Assembly: GCF_029338195.1 (NCBI RefSeq)
Contig: NZ_CP119780.1
Location: 186,001 to 250,000, forward strand
Origin: Haloarcula litorea
Lineage (GTDB): Archaea; Halobacteriota; Halobacteria; Halobacteriales; Haloarculaceae
DNA length: 64,000 bases
Direction: 5' to 3'
A program made the translations under genes and the position numbers. Shown here piece by piece: positions 32,760 through 40,036 of the stretch. Position 1 is the stretch's first letter, and every line of letters begins with the position of its first letter. Below the pieces are notes generated by a model, which saw only the letters and a list, made by a program, of their open reading frames with translations, had not been told where the DNA came from and made no database searches.

Positions 32760-34145
32760 TCAGGCGTTGTTGACCTCGGAGTCGATCTCCTCCTGGGCGT
32801 CGTTGAGTGCCTGCTCGGGGGACTTCTCCTGGACCAGCGCCGCGTTGCAGTTCGAGTAGACGATCTCGGAGAACGTCGAGTACTGCGGCGTCGCCGGCCG
32901 GGCGCTCGTCTGGTCGACGATGGTCGCGAACGTCTCCAGGTGCGGTGCCTGCTCGAAGTACTCGTCGGCGTACAGCTCCTGCCGGACCGGGAGCCGGCTG
33001 TGCTCCAGGGCCATCGTCTCCTGGGCTTCCATCGACGCCATGTAGCTGGCGAACTCCTGGGCCGCGTCGGGGCTCTCGGCGTTGGCGTTGATGAACAGGT
33101 TCCAGCCGCCGAGACAGGAGTTCTCCGCGTCGGGGTGCCCCTCGGCCTTCGGCATCGGCGCGACGTCGAACTTGTCCTGGACCGCGGAGCCGTCCTCGTT
33201 CATCAGCGCGACGGCGTAGGGCCAGTTGCGCATAAAGATGGTGTTGCCCTGCTGGAACGTCTGCCGGTTCTGGTCCGTCGAGGACGCCGGGATGGACTCC
33301 GGCGTGACCTCGTACTCGTGGATGAGGTCGACGGCGTGCTGGAGCGCGGCGATGCCGTTGTCGGTGTTGACGACGAGGTTGCCGTTGCCGTCACGGACGC
33401 TCCCGCCCATCCCCCAGAGCCAGTTGAGCCACATGATGGTCAGGCCCTCGTTGGCACCGCCCTGCCAGATGTAGCCGTTGAGGTCGGAGTCGTGCTGGTC
33501 TTTGATGTCCTGTGCCATATTCACGAGCTCCATATACGTCGTCGGCGGCTCGCTGTAGCCGTACTCCTCCAGCAGGTCGGTCCGGTAGTACAGGGCGTTG
33601 GCGTCCGTGTGGATCGGCATCCCGTATATGGTCCCGTCGACCGTCACGGAGTCGATTGGCGTCTGAAGCATGTTCTCCGTGTGGCCCTCCGGGTCGCTCA
33701 CCTCGGCCGCCCAGCCGTTCTGGGCGAACTCGGCGGGCCAGATGACGTCCATGTTGCCCACGTCGAACGACGACGCGCCGGAGACGAACTGATTGACGTA
33801 ATACTGCCGGGTGGACGACGCGTTCGAGGGAGTCTGCTGTGACTCGACGGTGATGCTGCCGTGGCTCTCCTCGAACATCGGGACGAGGCTCTTGGCGTCG
33901 TTGCTGAAGTAGCCCGGGTAGACGTAGTTCAGCGTCTGGGAGCCGCCGCTACCGTCACTGCCGTCACTCCCATCACCGCCACCCCCGTCGCCGCTACCGC
34001 CGTCGCCACCGTCGCCACCGCCGCCGTCGCCGCCATCGCCGCCGGATCCGCCGTCGCCGCCGCATCCAGCTAGTAGCGCGATGCCGCCGCCGGCCATCGT
34101 CGTGATAAACTGCCGTCTGCGCTTGCCTGATCGCTCGTCTGACAT
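32760..34145 (-). CDS. CUT1-type sugar ABC transporter binding lipoprotein
   Basis: A predicted 461-aa extracellular solute-binding protein. It starts with a Tat motif KRRRQFITTMAGGGIALLAGC, whose Cys28 is the lipobox residue, so it is exported folded and lipid-anchored. A Gly/Asp/Ser linker of about 43 residues leads to a type I sugar-binding fold: LNYVYPGYFSNDAKSLVPMFEE, VDGTIYGMPIHTDANALYYRTDLLEEYG and NTIFMRNWPYAVALMNED. The family binds oligosaccharides or glycosides for CUT1 importers. Its permeases and ATPase are encoded at 37993-39814 and 47053-48180. It lies 75 bases downstream of the Ldh-type gene, and the AT-rich gap (TTAATTGTTATT, TTTTATATTT) holds its promoter. Confidence 0.93.
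   Translation of the reverse strand: MSDERSGKRRRQFITTMAGGGIALLAGCGGDGGSGGDGGDGGGGDGGDGGSGDGGGGDGSDGSDGSGGSQTLNYVYPGYFSNDAKSLVPMFEESHGSITVESQQTPSNASSTRQYYVNQFVSGASSFDVGNMDVIWPAEFAQNGWAAEVSDPEGHTENMLQTPIDSVTVDGTIYGMPIHTDANALYYRTDLLEEYGYSEPPTTYMELVNMAQDIKDQHDSDLNGYIWQGGANEGLTIMWLNWLWGMGGSVRDGNGNLVVNTDNGIAALQHAVDLIHEYEVTPESIPASSTDQNRQTFQQGNTIFMRNWPYAVALMNEDGSAVQDKFDVAPMPKAEGHPDAENSCLGGWNLFINANAESPDAAQEFASYMASMEAQETMALEHSRLPVRQELYADEYFEQAPHLETFATIVDQTSARPATPQYSTFSEIVYSNCNAALVQEKSPEQALNDAQEEIDSEVNNA
33933..34061 (-). repeat. Gly/Asp linker-coding simple repeat
   Basis: A run of GGDGGS-like codons (GGC/GGT/GAC/AGC) encoding the flexible linker after the lipobox of the sugar-binding protein. It is a low-complexity tract prone to length change. 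A similar tract occurs in the TAXI binding protein. Confidence 0.8.
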
Positions 34146-34220
34146 ACGTACACACGTATAGCACCTCCCCTATTAATTGTTATTGTCCAGAATTTTATAT
34201 TTCAGGGGCGACGGCGGGAG

Positions 34221-35225
34221 TCAGCCGCCGTCCGCGAGGGTCCGGACCTCAGCCCAGAGGTCGTCCTCGACCTCGACGGCCGTCGCGGTCCGGTCCCGCT
34301 CGACCGAGCGCTGGCCCGGCAGCCGGACCTCGTCGACGTGTGCTGCCGTCGGACCGTCGGTCAGTCCCCGGAGGAACGCGCTCGCTCGCTCCGAGAAGTC
34401 GGCAGCGCCCAGGGCGTCGGGGTCCAGCGCGAGGAACAGATCCCCCTTCGTGCAGGGGTCCTCGGTGTGGTACGTCCCGGTGACGTCCGCGCCCATCGCC
34501 GCGCCGACCAGGCCGCCGGCCAGGACCTCGACGGCGATCGCCAGGCCCGAGCCCTTCGCCCCGCCGAACGGGAGGATGGTCCCCTCCAGGGCGGCCTCGG
34601 GGTCGGTCGTCGGCTGGCCGTCGGCGTCGAGCGCGACGCCCTCGGGCAGTTCCTCGCCGGTCTCCTTGCGGTGGAGCACGTCGCCGCGGGCGATGGCCGA
34701 CGTCGACATATCGAGGTTGAACGGCGGATCGGTCGGCAGGCCCACGGCGATGGGGTTGGTGCCAAGTACCGGATCGACGCCGCCGTATGGCGGCATCGCC
34801 GGCTCGGTGTTGGTGATCCCGACGCCGACGTAGCCCTCGCGGCGGAGCTGGTCCGTGTAGTAGCCCAGCATCCCGAGGTGGTTGCTGTCGTGGACGCCGA
34901 CCGCGCCGACGCCGAACTCGTCGGCCCGGTCCATCGCCTCGCCCGCGGCGGCGCTCGCGACCACGGGACCGAGCCGGGAGCCACCGCTGATGGTCGCCGC
35001 GCCGCCGCGCTCGTCGACCACCTCGATGTCGCCCTCCGGATCGACGTTGCCGTGCTCGATCCCGCGGACGAACCGCGGGAGTCGCAAGAGCCCGTGGGAG
35101 TGCTTGCCGCGAGCGTCGGCGCTGACCAGTACCTCGGCCGTCTGAGTCGCGTCCGCGTCCGTGATCCCGTGGGCGCGGAAGGCGTCGGCGGCGACCGCGA
35201 CGGCCCGCTCTCGGTCAACCTCCAT
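34221..35225 (-). CDS. Ldh/MDH2-family dehydrogenase (ComC-type sulfolactate dehydrogenase candidate)
   Basis: A predicted 334-aa NAD(P)-dependent oxidoreductase of the malate/L-lactate/sulfolactate dehydrogenase (MDH2, PF02615) fold. Landmarks are ADARGKHSHGLLRLPRF near residue 48, GAVGVHDSNHLGMLGYYTDQL with the catalytic His near 120, ITNTEPAMPPYGG, DPVLGTNPIAVGLPTDP and LPFGGAKGSGLAIAVEVL. The family includes (R)-sulfolactate dehydrogenase ComC. Its start overlaps the stop of the SuyB/UxaA-like gene (TAATG), so they are translationally coupled. In that company oxidation or epimerisation of sulfolactate is the favoured role; a ureidoglycolate- or diketogulonate-type role is the alternative. 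Confidence 0.85.
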   Translation of the reverse strand: MEVDRERAVAVAADAFRAHGITDADATQTAEVLVSADARGKHSHGLLRLPRFVRGIEHGNVDPEGDIEVVDERGGAATISGGSRLGPVVASAAAGEAMDRADEFGVGAVGVHDSNHLGMLGYYTDQLRREGYVGVGITNTEPAMPPYGGVDPVLGTNPIAVGLPTDPPFNLDMSTSAIARGDVLHRKETGEELPEGVALDADGQPTTDPEAALEGTILPFGGAKGSGLAIAVEVLAGGLVGAAMGADVTGTYHTEDPCTKGDLFLALDPDALGAADFSERASAFLRGLTDGPTAAHVDEVRLPGQRSVERDRTATAVEVEDDLWAEVRTLADGG

Positions 35226-36391
35226 TATGTCGAGGGACCGATGCGGTGGATGGCGAACTGGCTCTCGCCCAGCGCCTCGCTCATCGTCATCTTGCCGTTG
35301 ACCACGTCCTCGATCTCGTCCCAGAGCTGGTCGGTCGCCCAGTCGAAGTCCTCGTCGCCGACCAAGGCCTCGCTGACGTCGACGTCGGTCTCCTCGGGCA
35401 CCCGCTCGGCGCTGTTGGGGTTGCCGGTGATCTTGATCGTCGGCATCACCGCGTTCGAGAGGGTGTGGCCCTGCCCCGTCGAGATGACCATGAAGTGCGC
35501 GCCGCCGGCACCGATGCCGGTGACGGACTCCGCGCCGTGGCCGGGCGTGTCCATGATGTACATCCCCGACCCGTCGGGGATCTTCGCGCCGTAGTCGACG
35601 ATGTCCTGGATCGGGCCGTCGCCGGACTTCACCAGCGCGCCCAGCGACTTCTCCTCGATGGTCGTCAGGCCGCCGTCCATGTTGTCCGGCGTCGGCTGGG
35701 CACCACGGACGTCGTAGCCCGTGGCCTGCAGGCGCTCGTCCCAGTGCTCGACGCGGTCGAGGATCTCCTGGCGCACTTCGTCGTTGACCGCGCGCTCGGA
35801 GAGCTCGTTCTCGCCGCCGAAGAACTCCGGCGTCTCGGCGAAACAGCCACGACCGCCGTGGTCGTCGATGAGCCGCCAGACCGCGCCCGCGGTCGCCTTG
35901 TGCTGGCACAGCCCCGAGGTGGTGTCGGAGGTGGCGCAGTTGATGCCGAAGGTGAGCTTCGACATGTCCGCCGGGACGCGGCGCTGTGCGCTGGCCTCGA
36001 TGGCCATCTCCTGAGCGGCGTCGACCGTCGCGTCCAGCGCGTTCATCACGCCCTTCTCCTCGTGGATGTTGATCGAGGCGCTGGGTCGACCCGTCTCGGC
36101 GACGTCGGCGGCCAGTTCGTCGCCGTCGACGATCTCGCCCGCGTGGGCGACCACGACCGCGCCGTAGGTGTTGGGGTGGGTCGCGTAGCCAAGCAGCGTC
36201 CGATAGGTCTGGAACACGTCGGGCTTGGTCTGACACCGCCCCAGCGGGTGCGTGATGGGGATGGCGTCCTCGACGATGTCGGCGGCCCGCTCGACCGTGT
36301 CGTTGGCGTAGGGGGCCGTCGAGACGATGACCGTGTGGTTTCGGATGCCGACGCTGCCGTCCTCCCGCTCGTAGCCTAGGAACTCGCTCAT
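35225..36391 (-). CDS. suyB: UxaA-family lyase large subunit (sulfolactate sulfo-lyase beta candidate)
   Basis: A predicted 388-aa protein of the altronate/galactarate dehydratase family (PF04295/UxaA C-terminal part), split from its SAF domain, which is encoded 2 bases upstream. Motifs are GYEREDGSVGIRNHTVIVST, THPLGRCQ, INCATSDTTSGLCQHKAT, PTPDNMDGGLTTIEEKSLG, ISTGQGHTLSNAVMPTIKITGNP, TDVDVSEAL and MTMSEALGESQFAIHR. From memory SDTTSG, STGQG-x-x-x-N and the MTxxEALG tail match (2R)-sulfolactate sulfo-lyase SuyB better than UxaA, which has SDGFSG and TTGRG. SuyB releases sulfite from sulfolactate, giving pyruvate. Length (about 390) also fits SuyB. An in-frame GTG at 36397 is an alternative start. 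The altronate dehydratase alternative cannot be excluded without alignment. Confidence 0.7.
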   Translation of the reverse strand: MSEFLGYEREDGSVGIRNHTVIVSTAPYANDTVERAADIVEDAIPITHPLGRCQTKPDVFQTYRTLLGYATHPNTYGAVVVAHAGEIVDGDELAADVAETGRPSASINIHEEKGVMNALDATVDAAQEMAIEASAQRRVPADMSKLTFGINCATSDTTSGLCQHKATAGAVWRLIDDHGGRGCFAETPEFFGGENELSERAVNDEVRQEILDRVEHWDERLQATGYDVRGAQPTPDNMDGGLTTIEEKSLGALVKSGDGPIQDIVDYGAKIPDGSGMYIMDTPGHGAESVTGIGAGGAHFMVISTGQGHTLSNAVMPTIKITGNPNSAERVPEETDVDVSEALVGDEDFDWATDQLWDEIEDVVNGKMTMSEALGESQFAIHRIGPST

Positions 36392-36393
36392 TG

Positions 36394-36717
36394 TCACTCG
36401 CTGATGGTGGCGGCCTCGCTCTCGTCGGCGAGGTCACCGCGGCCGTAGTTCGATTCGACGTTGTGGACGTGGACCCACGTGCCCGCGGGGATGTCCTCCG
36501 TCGCGTTCCCGATGCTCTTGCCGTACTTGACGATGGTGTCGCCGTCGGCTATCTCCTCGATCGCGATCTTGTGGCCGAACTCGACGTCGTCGACGACCTC
36601 GACTGTGCGTTCCTCGTCACCGACGCCGACCGTGACGGTCTCGCCGGCCTCGAGTTCGCGGAGCGCGGTCGCGACGTTGTCCGATGGTTCGACGACCTGT
36701 AGATACCTGTCGGGCAT
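36394..36717 (-). CDS. suyA: UxaA-family small subunit, SAF domain (sulfo-lyase alpha candidate)
   Basis: A predicted 107-aa SAF-domain protein: MPDRYLQVVEPSDNVATALR, LEAGETVTVG, VVDDVEFGHKIAIEEIADGDTIVKYGKSIGNATEDIPAGTWVHVHNVES. The FGHK...I..G..I.KYG..IG.A...I..G..VH.HN series is the metal/substrate-binding core of UxaA N-terminal and SuyA subunits. The gene ends 2 bases before the large-subunit ATG (TGACAATG), so the two chains are made together. In bacteria the split two-gene form is typical of sulfolactate sulfo-lyase, though archaeal altronate dehydratases may also be split. The leftward ATG at 36717 was chosen over an upstream codon. Confidence 0.75.
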   Translation of the reverse strand: MPDRYLQVVEPSDNVATALRELEAGETVTVGVGDEERTVEVVDDVEFGHKIAIEEIADGDTIVKYGKSIGNATEDIPAGTWVHVHNVESNYGRGDLADESEAATISE

Positions 36718-36780
36718 ACACTCCGAACAGTGGCGCGCCGGGTTATAATGCTTTCTCATACCACACCCCGGCGCGACCGG

Positions 36781-37758
36781 TCACAGCAGCAGGGTCACGC
36801 CGGCCAGCGCGAGGAGGCTGACGGTCACGAGGTGTGCGAGGACGACCAGAATCGGTCGGAGGCCGGTCGCCCGGAGCCGCCTGGGGTTCAGTTCGAACCC
36901 GAGGCCGACGAACGCGAGGGTGAACAGCCAGTCGCCGACGCGGGCGACCGCGGCCTGCGTCCCCGGCCCGACCAGCCCCGCGTTGACGATGCCGGCGACG
37001 AGCAGGAAGCCGACGAGGAACTTCGGGAACCGGTACCAGACAACCGACGGACTGGCGCGCTCGCCGTCCGTGGCGTAGAACACCGCGTACCCGACCGCGA
37101 GCACGCCGATGAACGTGTTCCGGACGAGCTTGGTGACGGTCGCCCACTGGCCGGCCGTCTCGGAGACTGCGAAGCCGACGGCCGCCGCCGGACCGGTCGA
37201 GAACAGGCTCAGCCCGGCCCAGACGCCGAACACCCGATCCGGGAGCCCGAGTACCGCCCCCAGTGCCGGAAAGGCCACCAGCGTGACCGCGTCGAACAGC
37301 AGGACGGTCCCCGCCGCGTAGCTGATGTCGGCCTCGTCGCCGTCGACGCTCCCGGCGACCGCGAGGACCGCCGAGACGCCACAGACGCTCGCGCCGGCCG
37401 CCAGCAGCGACCGTGTCCGCCCCTCGATCCCGGCCTGCCGGCCGACCAGTTCGACGAACAGGACGCCGACGACGACGACGGCCGCCGCCAGCGCGACGAC
37501 GGTGGGGCCGGTCGTCGCGAGCTGGGCGAGCGTGAGCTGTGCGCCCAGCAGGACGATGCCGGTCTCCAGCAGGAGCTTGTACCTGTCGAGCCCCGGCTCG
37601 GCCCACGCGGGCGTCCCGACGGTAGCGGCGAGGAGTGCACCGCTCGCGATGGCGACCACCAGCGGGCTCAGCGGCGTCGCACCGCCGACCGAGCGCGCGA
37701 CGACGGCCAGCCCCAGCAGGACGACGAGCCCGGGCACCGGGCGGACGACCGGCCGCAT
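36781..37758 (-). CDS. YeiH/PSE-family putative sulfite or sulfate exporter
   Basis: A predicted 325-aa membrane protein with nine or ten hydrophobic helices of the YeiH (UPF0324, putative sulfate exporter) family. Recognisable segments are YKLLLETGIVLLGAQLTLAQLA, LLAAGASVCGVSAVLAVAGSVDGDEADISYAAGTVLLFD, FGVWAGLSLFSTGPAAAVGFAVSETAGQWATVTKLVRNTFIGVLA and WYRFPKFLVGFLLVAGIVN. The family takes its name from SuyZ and CuyZ, which sit in bacterial sulfolactate/cysteate operons and are thought to export sulfite or sulfate. Its place 63 bases upstream of the SuyAB-like pair is the strongest context evidence for desulfonation here. The ATG overlaps the stop of a 45-codon gene. Confidence 0.88.
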   Translation of the reverse strand: MRPVVRPVPGLVVLLGLAVVARSVGGATPLSPLVVAIASGALLAATVGTPAWAEPGLDRYKLLLETGIVLLGAQLTLAQLATTGPTVVALAAAVVVVGVLFVELVGRQAGIEGRTRSLLAAGASVCGVSAVLAVAGSVDGDEADISYAAGTVLLFDAVTLVAFPALGAVLGLPDRVFGVWAGLSLFSTGPAAAVGFAVSETAGQWATVTKLVRNTFIGVLAVGYAVFYATDGERASPSVVWYRFPKFLVGFLLVAGIVNAGLVGPGTQAAVARVGDWLFTLAFVGLGFELNPRRLRATGLRPILVVLAHLVTVSLLALAGVTLLL

Positions 37759-37895
37759 CAGGGGGCCAGCGCGACGGCGGCGACGATGGCGACGCCGAGG
37801 GCGGTTGCCTTCCACCCGCGGTCGGCCGTGGCGACCCGGCGGCGGCAGCGAGCGGCGAGGCTGCCGGCTTCGCGGCTCGAACCGTTTGGCTGCAT
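37758..37895 (-). CDS. 45-aa small membrane protein coupled to the exporter gene
   Basis: ATG 37895 opens MQPNGSSREAGSLAARCRRR, then VATADRGWKATALGVAIVAAVALAP, a basic head and one short membrane helix. Its stop overlaps the exporter start (TGATG), which strongly suggests translational coupling. An AT-rich CTTTATGT (read leftward from 37926) about 25-32 bases upstream is a suitable leaderless promoter. No family is recognised; it could be a helper subunit of the exporter or a leader that drives its translation. Confidence 0.5.
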   Translation of the reverse strand: MQPNGSSREAGSLAARCRRRVATADRGWKATALGVAIVAAVALAP

Positions 37896-37957
37896 ACACA
37901 GAGACGACCGGGCACACCTACATAAAGGTACGGCGTCCGTCACCGGCAGCCCCCGGG

Positions 37958-37965
37958 TTTTATAA
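37958..37965 (+). promoter_or_regulatory. TATA box of the permease operon
   Basis: TTTTATAA centred about 31 bases before the ATG at 37993, the usual place for a leaderless haloarchaeal promoter. The opposite-strand CTTTATGT at 37919-37926 serves the exporter operon, so the two operons diverge from a gap of about 100 bases and could be co-regulated. Confidence 0.6.
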
Positions 37966-37992
37966 CCGCGCGCGTCCGTCGGATGCGTACGT

Positions 37993-38952
37993 ATGGCAAA
38001 CACAGCCGAGACATCGTCCGGCCCAGCCGAGCAGGCCGCCGGACGGCAGAACAGGCTCGAGCGGTACCGCGACCTCCGGTTCACCGAGGAGGAGTTGGCG
38101 GTCATCCTGCTGACGCCGGTCGTCTCGTTCCTGCTCGCGGTGTCGTTCTACCCGATCTTCGACACGGTCGTCGGGAGCCTCTACACCGGGTACGTCCTCG
38201 ACATCGAGCCACGACAGTTCGTCGGCCTCGAGAACTACGCAAAGCTCTGGAACAGCGGCGACTTCTGGAACGCGATGAAGGTGTCGCTGATCTACACCTT
38301 CGTCAGCGTCCCGATCGAGCTCGTCCTCGGCCTGGGCCTGGCGCTCCTGCTCAACCGCCAGTTCCGAGGCAAGTACTTCGCGCAGGCGGCGATCCTCTTC
38401 CCGTGGGCCATCCCGACGGTCATCAACGCCCGGATCTGGGCCTGGATGTTCAACGGTCAGTACGGCGTCGTCAACGACCTGCTGGTGCGGATCGGGATCA
38501 TCGAGAGCCCGTTCCCGTTCCTCGCGAAGCCCGACGCGGCGCTGGGGGCGATGCTTTTCATCACCATCTGGAAGACGAGCTCGTTCATGGCGCTCATCCT
38601 GCTGGCCGGCCTCCAGTCCATCCCGGACCACCTCTACGAGGCCGCCCGGATGGACGGGGCCTCCCGCATCCGTCAGTTCTGGGACGTGACGCTGCCGCTC
38701 CTCAAACCCACTCTGCTGGTGGCACTCATCTTCCGGACGCTGCCGGCGTTCCAGGCGTTCGGGCTCCCCTTCGGGCTGACCGGCGGGGGACCAGCGGGCG
38801 CGACGACCACGCTCGTGCTGTACGACCACCAGATCACGTTCAACCGCCTCTCGTTCGGCCAGGGGTCGGCGGCGGCGACGGTGATCACGCTGATCGCGCT
38901 CGGGATCGCGATGGTGTACGTCGGGACGCTCTACGAACCGGAGGTGCGCTGA
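37993..38952 (+). CDS. Sugar ABC transporter permease (MalF/UgpA type)
   Basis: A predicted 319-aa inner-membrane permease of a CUT1 sugar importer with six hydrophobic helices, after a polar 40-residue head. The ATPase-contacting EAA loop is EAARMDGASRIRQFWDVTLPLLKP near residue 215. FPWAIPTVINARIWAWMFNGQYG and FGLTGGGPAGATTTLVLYDHQITF are typical of MalF/UgpA-type subunits. The second permease begins one base after its stop. It works with the binding protein at 32760 and the ATPase at 47053 to import a glycoside or sugar acid. Confidence 0.93.
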   Translation: MANTAETSSGPAEQAAGRQNRLERYRDLRFTEEELAVILLTPVVSFLLAVSFYPIFDTVVGSLYTGYVLDIEPRQFVGLENYAKLWNSGDFWNAMKVSLIYTFVSVPIELVLGLGLALLLNRQFRGKYFAQAAILFPWAIPTVINARIWAWMFNGQYGVVNDLLVRIGIIESPFPFLAKPDAALGAMLFITIWKTSSFMALILLAGLQSIPDHLYEAARMDGASRIRQFWDVTLPLLKPTLLVALIFRTLPAFQAFGLPFGLTGGGPAGATTTLVLYDHQITFNRLSFGQGSAAATVITLIALGIAMVYVGTLYEPEVR

Positions 38953-38953
38953 G

Positions 38954-39814
38954 ATGGCGACCCGCGACCGCGGCTTCGAGATCGAGACGTTCCAGTGGGT
39001 CGGCAAGAAGGTCGGCTTCTACGGGAGCATCTTCATCATCGCGCTCGTCTCCGTGTTCCCGATCCTCTGGATGCTGATCACGTCGCTGAAACAGCCCGCG
39101 AACGTCGTCACGTTCCCGGTCAACTACCTGCCCCAGGACCCGACGCTCCAGAACTACCGCGCGGCGCTCGAACAGGCCCCGTTCTTCCGGTACCTGCTCA
39201 ACAGCGCCATCGTCGCGACGGGGACCGCGGTCCTCGACGTGTTCCTAGGGGCGCTTGCTGGCTACGCGCTCTCCCGGCTGCGCTTCCGGTTCAAGCTCCC
39301 CGTCCTCCTGCTCATCCTCGGGACGGCGATGCTGCCGTTCATCGCGCGGCTGATCCCGCTGTTCTCGCTGGCCCGCTCGTGGGGCCTGCTGAACAACTAC
39401 CTCGGGCTCATCATCCCCTACGCCGCGTTCCAGCTGCCGTTCGCGGTCTGGATCTTCCAGGCGTACTTCAAGGAGCTGCCCGACTCGCTGGAGGAGGCCG
39501 GCCTGATGGACGGGCTCTCGCGGGTCGGCGTCCTGTTCCGCATCATCCTGCCGGTCTCCGCGCCGGCGATGGCGACGGCGGCCATCATCGTGTTCATCTA
39601 CGCGTGGAACGAGTTCCTGTTCGCGCTGACGTTCATGACCGAGGACAGCATGCGGACCATCACCGTCGGCATCGCGCTGTACCAGGGCGAGTTCCAGTAC
39701 CCCTGGGGGACCATCTCCGCGGCCGTCTTCATGTCCGTGGTCCCGCTGATCCTGTTCATGCTGTTCTTCCAGCGGAAGGTCGTCGAGGGCCTGACCGCGA
39801 CCGGGAAGGCCTGA
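38954..39814 (+). CDS. Sugar ABC transporter permease (MalG/UgpE type)
   Basis: A predicted 286-aa permease with six helices. It shows FPILWMLITSLKQPANVV near the start, GALAGYALSRLRFRFKLPVLLLIL, the EAA loop EEAGLMDGLSRVGVLFRIILPVSAPAMATAA near residue 180, YAWNEFLFALTFM, and the C-terminal FFQRKVVEGLTATGKA. These mark the MalG/UgpE partner of the preceding permease, with which it forms the translocation pore. The genes are one base apart and so co-translated. A perfect hairpin lies 110 bases downstream. Confidence 0.93.
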   Translation: MATRDRGFEIETFQWVGKKVGFYGSIFIIALVSVFPILWMLITSLKQPANVVTFPVNYLPQDPTLQNYRAALEQAPFFRYLLNSAIVATGTAVLDVFLGALAGYALSRLRFRFKLPVLLLILGTAMLPFIARLIPLFSLARSWGLLNNYLGLIIPYAAFQLPFAVWIFQAYFKELPDSLEEAGLMDGLSRVGVLFRIILPVSAPAMATAAIIVFIYAWNEFLFALTFMTEDSMRTITVGIALYQGEFQYPWGTISAAVFMSVVPLILFMLFFQRKVVEGLTATGKA

Positions 39815-39924
39815 GAACTGTCGCCGCCGGCTTTCGTTGCTGTCTTCGCTTCGCTGTTCGACGGTGCCGGCGAGCGTCCGTCACCCAGAAAGTCCCCGAA
39901 GACGCTCCACGTCTGCTGATCCTC

Positions 39925-39943
39925 GCGGAATCGAAGATTCCGC
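39925..39943. terminator. Perfect hairpin between convergent genes
   Basis: GCGGAATC-GAA-GATTCCGC: eight perfect base pairs with a 3-base loop, in the 222-base gap between the permease operon and the leftward hydroxyacid dehydrogenase gene. The position between gene ends suggests a terminator or transcript-end stabiliser. The rest of the gap shows no gene. Confidence 0.6.
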
Positions 39944-40036
39944 TCAGTCCGGCTCCGTGGATTGGCCGGACAGGAGAGAGGTTCTGGCTGTCGGCAGTCG
40001 CCGCATCCGTGCTAAAAACCGCGCTTCCTGCAGTGC

